64,000 nt of DNA from NCBI GenBank assembly GCA_902477765.1, contig CABSIM010000007.1, forward strand, positions 13,650-77,649, written 5' to 3'. Below, one piece after another: positions 52,343-60,723 of this stretch. The translations under genes were made by a program, and so were the position numbers. The DNA comes from an uncultured Clostridiaceae bacterium (GTDB lineage: Bacteria; Bacillota; Clostridia; Lachnospirales; Lachnospiraceae). Position 1 is the first letter of the stretch; each line of letters opens with the position of its first letter. The notes beneath the pieces are model-generated. The model saw nothing but the letters and a program-made list of their open reading frames with translations, ran no database searches and had not been told where the DNA came from.

Positions 52343-53683
52343 TTATCCCATCTGTATTTTTTCCAGAGGCTTCTTGGATGCCACCGGAGCCCGGTCTGCC
52401 GAAAAAGCCAGCAGCATGGTCAGGGAACCGGCCCTGCCGAAAATCATCAGAAACGCGAGAATCATTTTGGAGACCATGGACACTTCCGGAGTGATTCCAA
52501 GAGTCAGCCCCACAGTTGCGATTGCAGAAACCGTTTCAAACATGGCGGTCAGCACAGGAATTTTTTCCACACTGGAAATAATCAGGGTCGCCACCACGGA
52601 CAGAATCAGATACATCATAAAAATACAGGAGGCCGTCCGGCTGATGTTATCGTCCAGCCGGCGTCCCAGAACCTCCACGTTCCGTTTTCTGTGGAATGTG
52701 GTAAAAACACTGAGAATCAGCACCGCCAGGGTTGTGGTCTTGATACCGCCTGCGGTGGAGCCGGTGGAACCTCCCACCAGCATCAGGCAGATCATCACAA
52801 ACACGCTGCCTTCAGACAGCTTTGTCAGATCCACCGTATTGAACCCGGCCGTTCTGGATGTCACAGACTGAAACAGAGAAGCAAGAATCCTTTCCTGCAC
52901 CGTCATTCCGGTGAAGCCATCTGCCGCCTCCAGTGCGAAAATCGCAGCGGCACCTCCGAATATCAGAATGAGCGTGGTGATCACCACCAGCTTGGAATGC
53001 AGCCGCAGCACGGAAAACTTTCCTCTGCTGTCCAGAATATCCTGCCATACGAAAAATCCGAGACCGCCCACAACGATCAGGGACATGATAATCAGATTCA
53101 CATACCAGTCCGACTGCATGGAAGTCAGGGAAGAATATTCCCCCTGGAATCCCATCAGGTCAAATCCGGCGTTGCAGAATGCGGAAATGGAGTGGAAAAC
53201 CGAATAATACAGACCGTTTCCCAGCCCCATCTGCGGACAGAACCGGAATGCCAGCAGAAGAGCTCCCGCAGTCTCTATGACCACAGTTCCCAGAAGAATG
53301 AACCTGGTCATTCTTACAATTCCTCCCACCTGAGGAGCCGAAATGGCTTCCTGCATCAGAAATCGCGAGGAAAGGCTGATCTTCTTTTTGGTAAAACAGG
53401 TCATGAAGATGGTAATGGTCATGAATCCCATGCCGCCGATCTGAATCAGCACCAGAATCACGATCTGCCCGAACAGAGACCAGTGGCTGAACGTATCGTA
53501 CCGTACCAGTCCGGTCACACAGGTGGCCGAAGTGGCCGTAAAAAACGCATCCGTAAACGGCGTGATCTCTCCGCTTTTCGATGCCACAGGCAGAAACAGG
53601 AGCAGAGCTCCCACAAGGATAATCAGACAGTAGCCGCCCAGAAGGACCCTCATGGGGGACAGCCTCATCAAATGCCGGTTCAC
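52343..53683 (-). CDS. ktrB: K+ uptake membrane subunit TrkH/KtrB
   Basis: 446-aa transporter with four pseudo-repeat filter loops visible: TSATCVTGLVRYDT near 55, FHSISAFCNAGFDLMG near 159, SVTSRTAGFNTVDL near 268 and VGGSTGSTAGGIKTTT near 305. At 446 residues it is closer to KtrB than to long TrkH. The start is GTG at 53683 behind GATGAGGTAATAAAA. It leads the operon ktrB-ktrA-kdpE. The clostridial Na+/K+ economy and the OpuC system in the same window suggest a common osmotic programme (inference). Confidence 0.93.
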   Translation of the reverse strand: MNRHLMRLSPMRVLLGGYCLIILVGALLLFLPVASKSGEITPFTDAFFTATSATCVTGLVRYDTFSHWSLFGQIVILVLIQIGGMGFMTITIFMTCFTKKKISLSSRFLMQEAISAPQVGGIVRMTRFILLGTVVIETAGALLLAFRFCPQMGLGNGLYYSVFHSISAFCNAGFDLMGFQGEYSSLTSMQSDWYVNLIIMSLIVVGGLGFFVWQDILDSRGKFSVLRLHSKLVVITTLILIFGGAAAIFALEAADGFTGMTVQERILASLFQSVTSRTAGFNTVDLTKLSEGSVFVMICLMLVGGSTGSTAGGIKTTTLAVLILSVFTTFHRKRNVEVLGRRLDDNISRTASCIFMMYLILSVVATLIISSVEKIPVLTAMFETVSAIATVGLTLGITPEVSMVSKMILAFLMIFGRAGSLTMLLAFSADRAPVASKKPLEKIQMG

Positions 53684-53715
53684 TTTTATTACCTCATCTT
53701 CCTCAGTTATTAAAA

Positions 53716-53741
53716 CAGGCTGTCCCGGAAGGAACAGCCTG
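53716..53741 (-). terminator. Terminator after the PepT-like gene
   Basis: CAGGCTGT and ACAGCCTG arms followed by TTTTAATAA on the minus strand. Confidence 0.7.
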
Positions 53742-53777
53742 CATCAGCCTATTCAGACTTCATCTCTTAATATAATA

Positions 53778-54884
53778 TCAATGGGTCATTAAGTCAAGGA
53801 CCAGTTCCGCGCACTTGCTGAGGTCTTCCACTTTCAGAGTTTCGCTGGTGGTATGGACCTTGGTCATGCCTGTGGACAGAACAATGGGCTTGATTCCATG
53901 AAGCGCCATGACATTGGCATCGCTTCCGCCGCCGCCCTTGGCAGTCTCTGCCTTATAGCCCAGACGTCCGCAGGATTCAAAGACTCTCTGCACCAGGGAA
54001 TCCTCATCCGGTACATTGAAGCTTACGTAATTGGTCACAAGCTCAATCTCAAGTCTGGCTCCCATTTCATCGCATGCATCCTGCAGGCACTGTCTGATAT
54101 GAGCTGCCTGTGCGTTGAGCTTGTCCAGATTGCGGCTTCTTACTTCTGCAATGAATTCCGCTTTTTCCGGAACGATGTTGGTGGCATACTCGGCTTTCAG
54201 GGTTCCGATGTTGCATGTGGTCTCCTCGTCGATCCGGAGCAGATTCATTCTGGCGATTCCCTTGGCTGCCACCTGGATGGCGTTGATGCCCTCTTCCGGT
54301 GCCAGACCTGCATGGGAGGAGCGGCCGATGATGGTGGCAAAAATCTTGATCTGTCCGGGTCCGCATGTAAGGACTTTTCCGATATCGCCGCTGGCATCAA
54401 ATACCATGGCCTCTTTTCCTTCCATCATGGTATAATCCATGTTCTTGGCTCCGTGCATGCCGCCCTCTTCACCGATGGTGAAAAGAATTTCCGTATTGCG
54501 GCAGGGCAGGTTCTGTTCCTTGATCACTCTGACAGCCTCAATAATGGCCGCAATTCCGGACTTGTCATCACCGCCCAGCACTGTGGTGCCGTCTGTGCGG
54601 ATCACTCCGTCTTCCACTGTGGGCTTCACGCCGTTTCCGGGCACAACCGTGTCCATATGTGCACACATAATGGTGGGTTCGCTGGGGATGGTTCCCGGAA
54701 GCTTTGCATATACGTTATATCCGTTGGAGCCAAATCCTTCACCGGCATGGTCGGTCCGTACCTCAAGTCCCAGTGCCTTCAGATCGGCCACCATTCTTTC
54801 TGCCATGGCTTTCTCATTCTTTGTCTCGCTGTCGATCTGAATATACTCCAGAAATGTCTCTAACAGTCTTTTTTCATTCACCAT
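53778..54884 (-). CDS. M20 metallopeptidase, PepT/tripeptidase-like
   Basis: 368-aa di-zinc aminopeptidase-type protein. MCAHMDTVVPGNGVKP near 73 (metal His and catalytic Asp), TVLGGDDKSGIAAIIEAV near 102 (bridging Asp), FTIGEEGGMHGAKN near 137 (catalytic Glu pair), SSHAGLAPEEGINAI near 188, and KVHTTSETLKVEDL near 341. ATG at 54884 is preferred because TCAGGAGGGAAAACC precedes it; an earlier in-frame codon at 54905 is weaker. Length is somewhat below PepT (about 405), in the range of PepT-like M20 enzymes. It recycles small peptides in the cytoplasm (family knowledge). Confidence 0.9.
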   Translation of the reverse strand: MVNEKRLLETFLEYIQIDSETKNEKAMAERMVADLKALGLEVRTDHAGEGFGSNGYNVYAKLPGTIPSEPTIMCAHMDTVVPGNGVKPTVEDGVIRTDGTTVLGGDDKSGIAAIIEAVRVIKEQNLPCRNTEILFTIGEEGGMHGAKNMDYTMMEGKEAMVFDASGDIGKVLTCGPGQIKIFATIIGRSSHAGLAPEEGINAIQVAAKGIARMNLLRIDEETTCNIGTLKAEYATNIVPEKAEFIAEVRSRNLDKLNAQAAHIRQCLQDACDEMGARLEIELVTNYVSFNVPDEDSLVQRVFESCGRLGYKAETAKGGGGSDANVMALHGIKPIVLSTGMTKVHTTSETLKVEDLSKCAELVLDLMTH

Positions 54885-55002
54885 TGGTTTTCCCTCCTGA
54901 TACATCTTCCCAATTTCCTTTTTTCATCTATGTAAATCTTTTTACATATTCCGCTCTCCGGAAACAGTCGGCGTTTTTGCCTTGCTTCCTGCGTTTTTCT
55001 GC

Positions 55003-55635
55003 CTATCTGCTTAACTCCTCTAATATAGAAGAAACTCGTTCAAAATCATACTGTGCCTCTTTCACGGAAGCCTGTTTTTTGTACCATGACTTCAGTTCCT
55101 GATACGTAGTGGAAAAAGATCCGTATCCCAGATAAAGTTCGGGAGTCTGATAATTGTCCGCAAAAACCACCATGGGCATGATTTTGACCTGTCCGATTCC
55201 CTGTTTGCTGAGAGCTTCCCGGATCTTTTCCGCTCCTGCCTTCAGTTCCGGCAGAGGATTCGGAAATTCTTCCTTCCGCTTCGGATCTTCCCGGCGCCAG
55301 TTTTCACCGTCCGGCGTTCCGTAAATCTTGATTCCCCATCCATAGGTCTTCACCAGATAGATGCCGCTTTTGTCAGCCAGTACCGCGTCAAATGCCTGCG
55401 GTCCGTCCGGGAACCGGAATGTAGCCTTCTCATAAATTCTGGAAGGTCTGCCCGCCAGCCTTCTGAGTCTTTTTATGACCTTCCTGAGGGCCTTTTCATG
55501 ATTCCTCTGTTTGTTCATATGACGGATCACCATGGCAAAAAACGCAACGCCCACCAGTATAAACGCCAGCAGATACAGATAATCCTCCAGTGTATGCAGC
55601 TTCCAGGCCTGAAAGTTCCCCCCGAAAAAATTCAT
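55003..55635 (-). CDS. Membrane-anchored NERD-like domain protein
   Basis: 210 aa. One membrane helix (YLLAFILVGVAFFAMVIRHM, residues about 20-39), then a soluble domain with FDAVLADKSGIYLVKTYGWG near 84, the pattern of NERD (nuclease-related) domains, which are thought to process or sense nucleic acid. Catalytic residues are not clearly complete by eye. Then YGSFSTTYQELKSWYKKQAS near the end. ATG at 55635 follows GAGGAGGATG; a 39-codon upstream extension is unlikely. Function unknown. Confidence 0.75.
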   Translation of the reverse strand: MNFFGGNFQAWKLHTLEDYLYLLAFILVGVAFFAMVIRHMNKQRNHEKALRKVIKRLRRLAGRPSRIYEKATFRFPDGPQAFDAVLADKSGIYLVKTYGWGIKIYGTPDGENWRREDPKRKEEFPNPLPELKAGAEKIREALSKQGIGQVKIMPMVVFADNYQTPELYLGYGSFSTTYQELKSWYKKQASVKEAQYDFERVSSILEELSR

Positions 55636-55828
55636 TTGAACATCCTCCTCATTCTGATTTTTCCGGGTACGCCCTGCGTCAGCCCGTTTCTGTTGTTCAT
55701 TGTAGCATGAAACCGTATGGAGTGCAAGCATCGGAATCTGATCCCGCATCATTATCCACAGCCGCGCCCCCGGAAACCGCTGAGGAATTGTGGCTTTTTA
55801 TAAAAATTTAATAATTTCAAAAAAAAGC

Positions 55829-55857
55829 TGGACAATTTCTTAAGAAAAATGTATAAT
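55829..55857 (+). promoter_or_regulatory. Promoter of the first AbgT gene
   Basis: TGGACA, 17-base spacer, TATAAT. A leader of about 150 bases (55858-56014) follows; AGAAGC and GCTTCT (near 55872 and 55908) could pair across it. The 55636-55828 part is AT-rich without a gene. Confidence 0.7.
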
Positions 55858-56014
55858 GTGGCCTGTAGTTTAGAAGCGCTTTTTGTACTCTTTGTACATG
55901 GTCGATGCTTCTTGACATTGTTTCTTTGCCGGAATCGGGGGAATAGCCTGCGGTCTGCAGCTGCAGCTATGTTTTTGACGAAGAAACGGTTAAACACTTT
56001 TCAGGAGGTTACCA

Positions 56015-57553
56015 ATGAAAGAAACCGCAACCACTAAGAAATCATGGATTGACAAATTTCTTGGCGGTATTGAGGCAGTCTGCAACAAGCTGCCGCCGCC
56101 AGCAATTCTGTTCTGCTACCTGTTCGTGATTGTTGCCGTAATCGGTGCAATTGTAAGCGCCGCCGGCATCACACTGATCAACCCGGCTTCCGGGGAAGCC
56201 GTGGTTTCCCAGAACCTGTTCTCAACGGAAGGTCTTCAATGGTTCCTTGACAACATGGTGAAAAACTTCACAGGCTTTGCTCCGCTGGGTCTCGTTATTA
56301 CCATGACCCTTGGCGTAGGACTCTGTGAGGAATCCGGCCTCGTTATGTCTCTGTTAAGAAACAGTCTGAAAAACGTTCCGCCGGTTATCGTTCCCTACCT
56401 GATCGCATTTGTAGGTACAGTAGGAAACATCGCATCCGATACTTCCGCCGTTGTAATTCCGCCGCTGGCTGCCATCATTTATCTCGGCGTCGGCAAGCAT
56501 CCGGTTGTTGGTCTTATCTGCGGTTATGCCGGTACACAGGCCGGTTTCACCGCCAACCTGATGATCGCCGGTACAGACTCCCTGCTTCAGGGTCTTACCA
56601 ACGATGCTATCAAAGGTTTCATGCCGGATTCTACTTTCCAGGTGGATGTTACCTGTAACTGGTTCTTCATGATCGCTTCCACATTCCTTTGCTCTATCGT
56701 GATCGGTCTTGTCTGCAACCAGCTGGTAGACAAACGTTTCGGCAAATATGAAGGTTCTTCCGATGAACAGATGGAAGAAGTAACACCGCTTCAGAAAAAA
56801 GCTCTCCGGGCATCCGGAATCGCAGCTCTTCTCTACATTGCTGTGGTTGTAATCGGTTTCCTGGCAGGCCCGCTTGCAGGCGAGAACGGTGCTCTGGTTG
56901 GATCTCCCCTTCTTAACGGTCTGATCCCGCTGCTGTTCATTCTTTTCAGCCTTGCAGGTATCACATACGGTGCCGTAGCCGGAACCTTCAAGAATTCTTC
57001 TGATGTCAGCAAGGCCATGACCAAACAGATGGCAGGTATGGGTTCCTACGTCTGCTTCTGTTTCTTCTGCGGTCAGTTCCAGGGTCTGTTCAACTGGACC
57101 AAGCTTGGAACCATGCTGGCCATCGCAGGCGCAGACGCTCTGGAAGCTGCCGGATTCACCGGAATTCCCATGTGCGTGGCATTTATTTTCCTCTGCGCAT
57201 TTGTAAACCTCTTCATGACATCCGGTTCTGCAAAGTGGGCTATTTTCGCTCCCATTTTCGTTCCGATGTTCATGCTCCTTGGATATCATCCGGGCTTTGC
57301 ACAGCTGCTTTACAGACTTGGTGACTCTCCGGGAAACTGCTTCTCCCCGATGTCTCCGTATATCTGGATGGCTCTGAGTGTTGCCCAGACAAAATACATG
57401 AAAGACTGCAAGATCGGTACTCTTGTTGCCAACCTGCTTCCGATCGCCGTTGTTCTTCAGATCTGCTGGATTATCATGCTGATCTTATGGATGATGGCCG
57501 GAATTCCCATCGGACCGGGTGTCGGCACAGCTCTTCCGGCAGGTATTCTTTAA
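56015..57553 (+). CDS. AbgT family transporter, copy 1
   Basis: 512-aa membrane carrier of the AbgT family, whose characterised members move p-aminobenzoyl-glutamate or export sulfonamides. Seen: NKLPPPAILFCYLFVIVAV at the N-terminus, FTGFAPLGLVITMTLGVGLC near 89, FVGTVGNIASDTSAVVIPPL near 130, GYAGTQAGFTANLMIAGTDS near 170, SGSAKWAIFAPIFVPMFML near 405 and YRLGDSPGNCFSPMSPYIW near 432. ATG at 56015 follows TCAGGAGGTTACCA. Codon use is visibly more optimised than in neighbours, implying high expression. A near-identical-length paralogue lies 618 bases downstream. Confidence 0.92.
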   Translation: MKETATTKKSWIDKFLGGIEAVCNKLPPPAILFCYLFVIVAVIGAIVSAAGITLINPASGEAVVSQNLFSTEGLQWFLDNMVKNFTGFAPLGLVITMTLGVGLCEESGLVMSLLRNSLKNVPPVIVPYLIAFVGTVGNIASDTSAVVIPPLAAIIYLGVGKHPVVGLICGYAGTQAGFTANLMIAGTDSLLQGLTNDAIKGFMPDSTFQVDVTCNWFFMIASTFLCSIVIGLVCNQLVDKRFGKYEGSSDEQMEEVTPLQKKALRASGIAALLYIAVVVIGFLAGPLAGENGALVGSPLLNGLIPLLFILFSLAGITYGAVAGTFKNSSDVSKAMTKQMAGMGSYVCFCFFCGQFQGLFNWTKLGTMLAIAGADALEAAGFTGIPMCVAFIFLCAFVNLFMTSGSAKWAIFAPIFVPMFMLLGYHPGFAQLLYRLGDSPGNCFSPMSPYIWMALSVAQTKYMKDCKIGTLVANLLPIAVVLQICWIIMLILWMMAGIPIGPGVGTALPAGIL

Positions 57554-57575
57554 ATCCTGTCATCCCTCGATTCAG

Positions 57576-57602
57576 AAAGCCATGGACCTGTTCCATGGCT
57601 TT
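57576..57602 (+). terminator. Terminator after AbgT copy 1
   Basis: AAAGCCATGG and CCATGGCTTT arms with a 7-base loop, then T-rich sequence. Confidence 0.88.
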
Positions 57603-58171
57603 TTCTTGTTTTCCTGTGTAAGATTCAAGAACCCGCAAAAAAAGACATAATGCCGGTTAATATCATGTTCATTTTCCTTTCTGTCTCTGGACAGTCTTTC
57701 CGTCAGACGTTATACTGTCTACAGATTCCTTCGGGTCGGCCGGTTCCGCTGCAGACCTGCAGCCTGTTCCGGCCGGCCGGGTTCATGGAAATCCGTTTTA
57801 TATTCCGTATCTATTCCGGCACATTTTCTTTCAATTGCATATATACAACGAGGGATTTCCTGCTCGCCCAGGCAGGAAAAAAGTCCGGAAGTCCTGTCAA
57901 CCCGCTTTTGGATGATCCCCTCCTGAAAAGAAGAGCAGTCCTGCGCCCCCGCAGGATTGTTTTCTTTTTATGTTCTTTTTCAATAAACGAAACTGGAGAT
58001 TTTTTCAGTTTTTTTCATTCGATCTTTACAATTTATTATACAAAAATAAATAAAATAAATTTTTTATTAAAAAATTATAGATTTTTTTCAAAATGTATAG
58101 TATTATATTATTGTATGACAGATTTGGGCCTAGGATCTGTCTCAAAAATAATTTTACAGGAGGGGATTTGC
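57603..58171 (+). other. Structured leader/intergenic region before AbgT copy 2
   Basis: 570 bases without a gene. Hairpins: CGGCCGG/CCGGCCG (57737-57775, inner CTGCAG pairs), TTTCCTGC-N8-GCAGGAAA (57856-57879), and TCCTGC-N6-GCAGGA (57939-57956) followed by T-rich sequence, terminator-like. Then an extremely AT-rich stretch (58020-58125) that probably holds the promoter, although no clean -35/-10 pair was found. Ribosome site ACAGGAGGGG lies before the ATG at 58172. Confidence 0.5.
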
Positions 58172-59710
58172 ATGAAAGAAAATGCAGCTGTCAAGAAAAC
58201 ATGGGTTGACAAATTCCTGGACGGCATCGAGCGTGTCTGCAACAAACTGCCGCCGCCAGCCATTCTGTTCTGCTGGCTGTTCCTGATCACCGCCGTCATC
58301 GGCGCGATCTTCAGCATGACAGGAATCACTCTGATCAATCCCGCAACGGAAGCCGAAGTTACATCGGCCAACTTATTTTCTCAGGCAGGACTTCAGTGGT
58401 TCCTTGACAATCTGGTCAAGAACTTCACAGGCTTTGCTCCGTTAGGTCTGGTTATCACCATGACTCTGGGCATCGGCCTCTGCGAGGAATCCGGCCTGAT
58501 TCTTTCCATGCTGAAAGGCGGTCTGAAGGATGTTCCCGCCGTTATGGTTCCGTACATAATCGCTTTCGTCGGTACGGTGGGAAATATTGCTTCCGATACA
58601 GCCATGATCGTTGTTCCGCCGATGGCTGCCATCATCTACATGAGTGTCGGCAAGCATCCTGTGGTGGGAATGATCTGCGGTTATGCCGGTGCTCAGGCCG
58701 GATTTACCGCCAATATCATGGTTGCCGGTACAGACTCCCTTCTTCAGGGTCTTACCAATGATGCCATCAAGGCATTCCTCCCGGACAGCACATTCCAGGT
58801 GGATGTTACCTGTAACTGGTTCTTCATGATCGCTTCCACCTTCCTCTGCTCCGCTGTAATCGGTACGGTCTGCACCAAGATCGTGGAACCGCGTTTCGGA
58901 AAATATGAAGGAGAATCTTCCGAGAAACTGGAAGAAGTGACTCCGGCTCAGAAAAAAGGTCTGAACATGGCCGGTATCGCTGCCATTATCTACATCCTTA
59001 TCATCGTTGCCGGATTTGTGGCAGGACCTCTGGCTGCCGAGGGAGGCGGACTGGTCGGCTCCCCGCTGTTAAACGGCCTGGTTCCGATCCTGTTCATTTT
59101 CTTCTCCCTGTGCGGCATCATGTACGGTGTCGGTGCAGGAACTTTCAAGAATTCCACGGATGTCAGCAAAGCCATGACAAAGCAGATGTCCGGAATGGGT
59201 GCATATATCTGCTTCTGTTTCTTCTGCGGTCAGTTCCAGGGTCTGTTCAACTGGACCAACCTCGGTACCATGCTGGCCATCGCGGGCGCTGATTTCCTGG
59301 AAGGCGTCGGTTTCACCGGTCTTCCCATGTGCGTCGCATTCATTATCATCTGTGCACTGGTAAACATCATCGTATCTTCCGGTTCCGCAAAATGGGCTAT
59401 TTTCGCTCCCATTTTCGTTCCGATGTTCATGCTTCTCGGCTACCATCCCGGTTTTGCCCAGCTGCTTTACAGACTCGGCGATTCCCCGGGAAACTGCTTC
59501 ACTCCCATGTCCGCTTATATCTGGATGGTTCTGAGTGTTGCACAGACCAAGTATATGAAGGATCTTAAGATCGGTACTCTGATCTCCAACATGATCCCCA
59601 TCGCCATTGTCCTTCAGATCGCCTGGATCATCTTCATGCTTATCTGGGTGCTTCTGGGCATCCCGATCGGTCCTGGTGTCGGCATCTACTTACCGGAAGG
59701 CGTCATCTGA
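58172..59710 (+). CDS. AbgT family transporter, copy 2
   Basis: 512 aa, exactly the length of copy 1 and closely similar throughout: NKLPPPAILFCWLFLITAV, FTGFAPLGLVITMTLGIGLC, FVGTVGNIASDTAMIVVPPM, GYAGAQAGFTANIMVAGTDS, SGSAKWAIFAPIFVPMFML, YRLGDSPGNCFTPMSAYIW. The start at 58172 is supported by ACAGGAGGGGATTTGC; the open frame upstream is not coding-like. Differences cluster in the N-terminal and middle loops, so substrate ranges could differ. A tandem duplication is the simplest origin (inference). Confidence 0.92.
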   Translation: MKENAAVKKTWVDKFLDGIERVCNKLPPPAILFCWLFLITAVIGAIFSMTGITLINPATEAEVTSANLFSQAGLQWFLDNLVKNFTGFAPLGLVITMTLGIGLCEESGLILSMLKGGLKDVPAVMVPYIIAFVGTVGNIASDTAMIVVPPMAAIIYMSVGKHPVVGMICGYAGAQAGFTANIMVAGTDSLLQGLTNDAIKAFLPDSTFQVDVTCNWFFMIASTFLCSAVIGTVCTKIVEPRFGKYEGESSEKLEEVTPAQKKGLNMAGIAAIIYILIIVAGFVAGPLAAEGGGLVGSPLLNGLVPILFIFFSLCGIMYGVGAGTFKNSTDVSKAMTKQMSGMGAYICFCFFCGQFQGLFNWTNLGTMLAIAGADFLEGVGFTGLPMCVAFIIICALVNIIVSSGSAKWAIFAPIFVPMFMLLGYHPGFAQLLYRLGDSPGNCFTPMSAYIWMVLSVAQTKYMKDLKIGTLISNMIPIAIVLQIAWIIFMLIWVLLGIPIGPGVGIYLPEGVI

Positions 59711-59767
59711 TTCCCCGGACAGCTGGTCTGTCTGAGAAGAATACGGTTGATATCTGTCTGAAAAGCG

Positions 59768-59803
59768 GCAGCCGGTTTCCCCGTTCCCGGGAAAACCGGC
59801 TGC
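59768..59803 (+). terminator. Hairpin after AbgT copy 2
   Basis: GCAGCCGGTTT and AAACCGGCTGC arms (11 bp) with a 14-base loop that itself pairs partly. No clear T-run, so termination may be partial and read into the DUF1275 gene. Confidence 0.6.
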
Positions 59804-59858
59804 TTCTGCAACCACCGCAAATCCTGACTTTATAACAACACCATAAGGGGGAAATGCA

Positions 59859-60536
59859 ATGAAAGAAAAGACAGTGGGGGAAGCAACCGCAGAATCCTTT
59901 CTGCTGGCATGCTTATTGACCGTAGCCGGCGGCTTTCTGGATGCCTATACGTACTGCTGCCGCGATCAGGTCTTTGCCAACGCACAGACCGGCAATGTCG
60001 TCCGGGTGGGAATTTCCCTTGCCCTGGGCGCTTACGACGATGTGATCCGTTACCTGATTCCCATCTTTGCTTTTTTCTGCGGAGTCTGTCTTGCCATGGC
60101 CATGAGAGACCGGTTCGGTGAAGGAAACCGTTCCCTCTGGCGGCAGAGAATCCTTCTGCTGGAAATTGCCGTAGCGGCAGTGGTCAGCCTGATTCCCACG
60201 GAAACCATCCTGAACATTCTGTCCAACATTCTGGTTTCCTTTCTCTGCGCCCTTCAGGCCGAGAGCTTCAGAAAAGTTGGCGGAAAAACGTTCGCATCCA
60301 CCATGTGTACCGGCAATCTCCGCAGCTGCGCAGAATGTTTTTATCGCGGAATCCGGAACAGGGATTCCCGCCTGCGGAAAGATGCCGCAGAATATCTCGG
60401 CATCATTCTCACATTTGTCTCGGGTGCCGTCATCGGGGTCCATGTTTCCGGGCTGATGGGAAAGGCAGCCATTCTCTCAGTGATTCTTCCTCTGGGAGGT
60501 GCACTGGCACTTCTGAAATGGAAAAAAGAAACATAG
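59859..60536 (+). CDS. DUF1275 (YoaK-like) membrane protein
   Basis: 225 aa with six hydrophobic segments (ESFLLACLLTVAGGFLDAYT at the N-terminus, IFAFFCGVCLAMAM, LLEIAVAAVVSLIPT, ILVSFLCALQA, YLGIILTFVSGAVIGVHV, ILSVILPLGGALALLKW). The opening GGFLDAYTYCCRDQVFANAQ, then TGNVV, is the DUF1275 signature. Function unknown; some relatives are linked to transport or stress. ATG at 59859 follows TAAGGGGGAAATGC. Confidence 0.85.
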   Translation: MKEKTVGEATAESFLLACLLTVAGGFLDAYTYCCRDQVFANAQTGNVVRVGISLALGAYDDVIRYLIPIFAFFCGVCLAMAMRDRFGEGNRSLWRQRILLLEIAVAAVVSLIPTETILNILSNILVSFLCALQAESFRKVGGKTFASTMCTGNLRSCAECFYRGIRNRDSRLRKDAAEYLGIILTFVSGAVIGVHVSGLMGKAAILSVILPLGGALALLKWKKET

Positions 60537-60560
60537 TCTGTCAGATCACATGACGGAGGG

Positions 60561-60613
60561 GGCAGAACGGCCGGATTTCCGCCGGGTTACAGCGGAAATC
60601 CGGCCGTTCTGCC
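60561..60613 (+). terminator. Long perfect hairpin terminator
   Basis: 22-bp perfect arms (60561-60582 and 60592-60613) with a 9-base loop, followed by a pyrimidine tract. It ends the DUF1275 transcript and faces the end of the convergent gene at 60724. The pyrimidine-rich stretch continues to about 60780, partly inside that gene. Confidence 0.85.
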
Positions 60614-60723
60614 TCCTTCTTTCCATTTTCTTTCTCTTCTTCTGTTTTCTCCCTCGTTCCGCTTTCCTGTTTTCCGTATTCTTCCGGCTTCTTTTTCTTC
60701 AGCGCTTCCTCCTGCCTGTCTTT

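Noticed and set aside
51677..53713. Plus-strand open frame of 678 codons opposite ktrA/ktrB
   Set aside because: Histidine/glutamine-rich product typical of antisense reading; K+ transporter signatures on the other strand are unambiguous.
57650..58171. Upstream in-frame extension of AbgT copy 2 (174 codons)
   Set aside because: Covers AT-rich and hairpin-forming DNA, and the copy 1 alignment plus the ribosome site fix the start at 58172.
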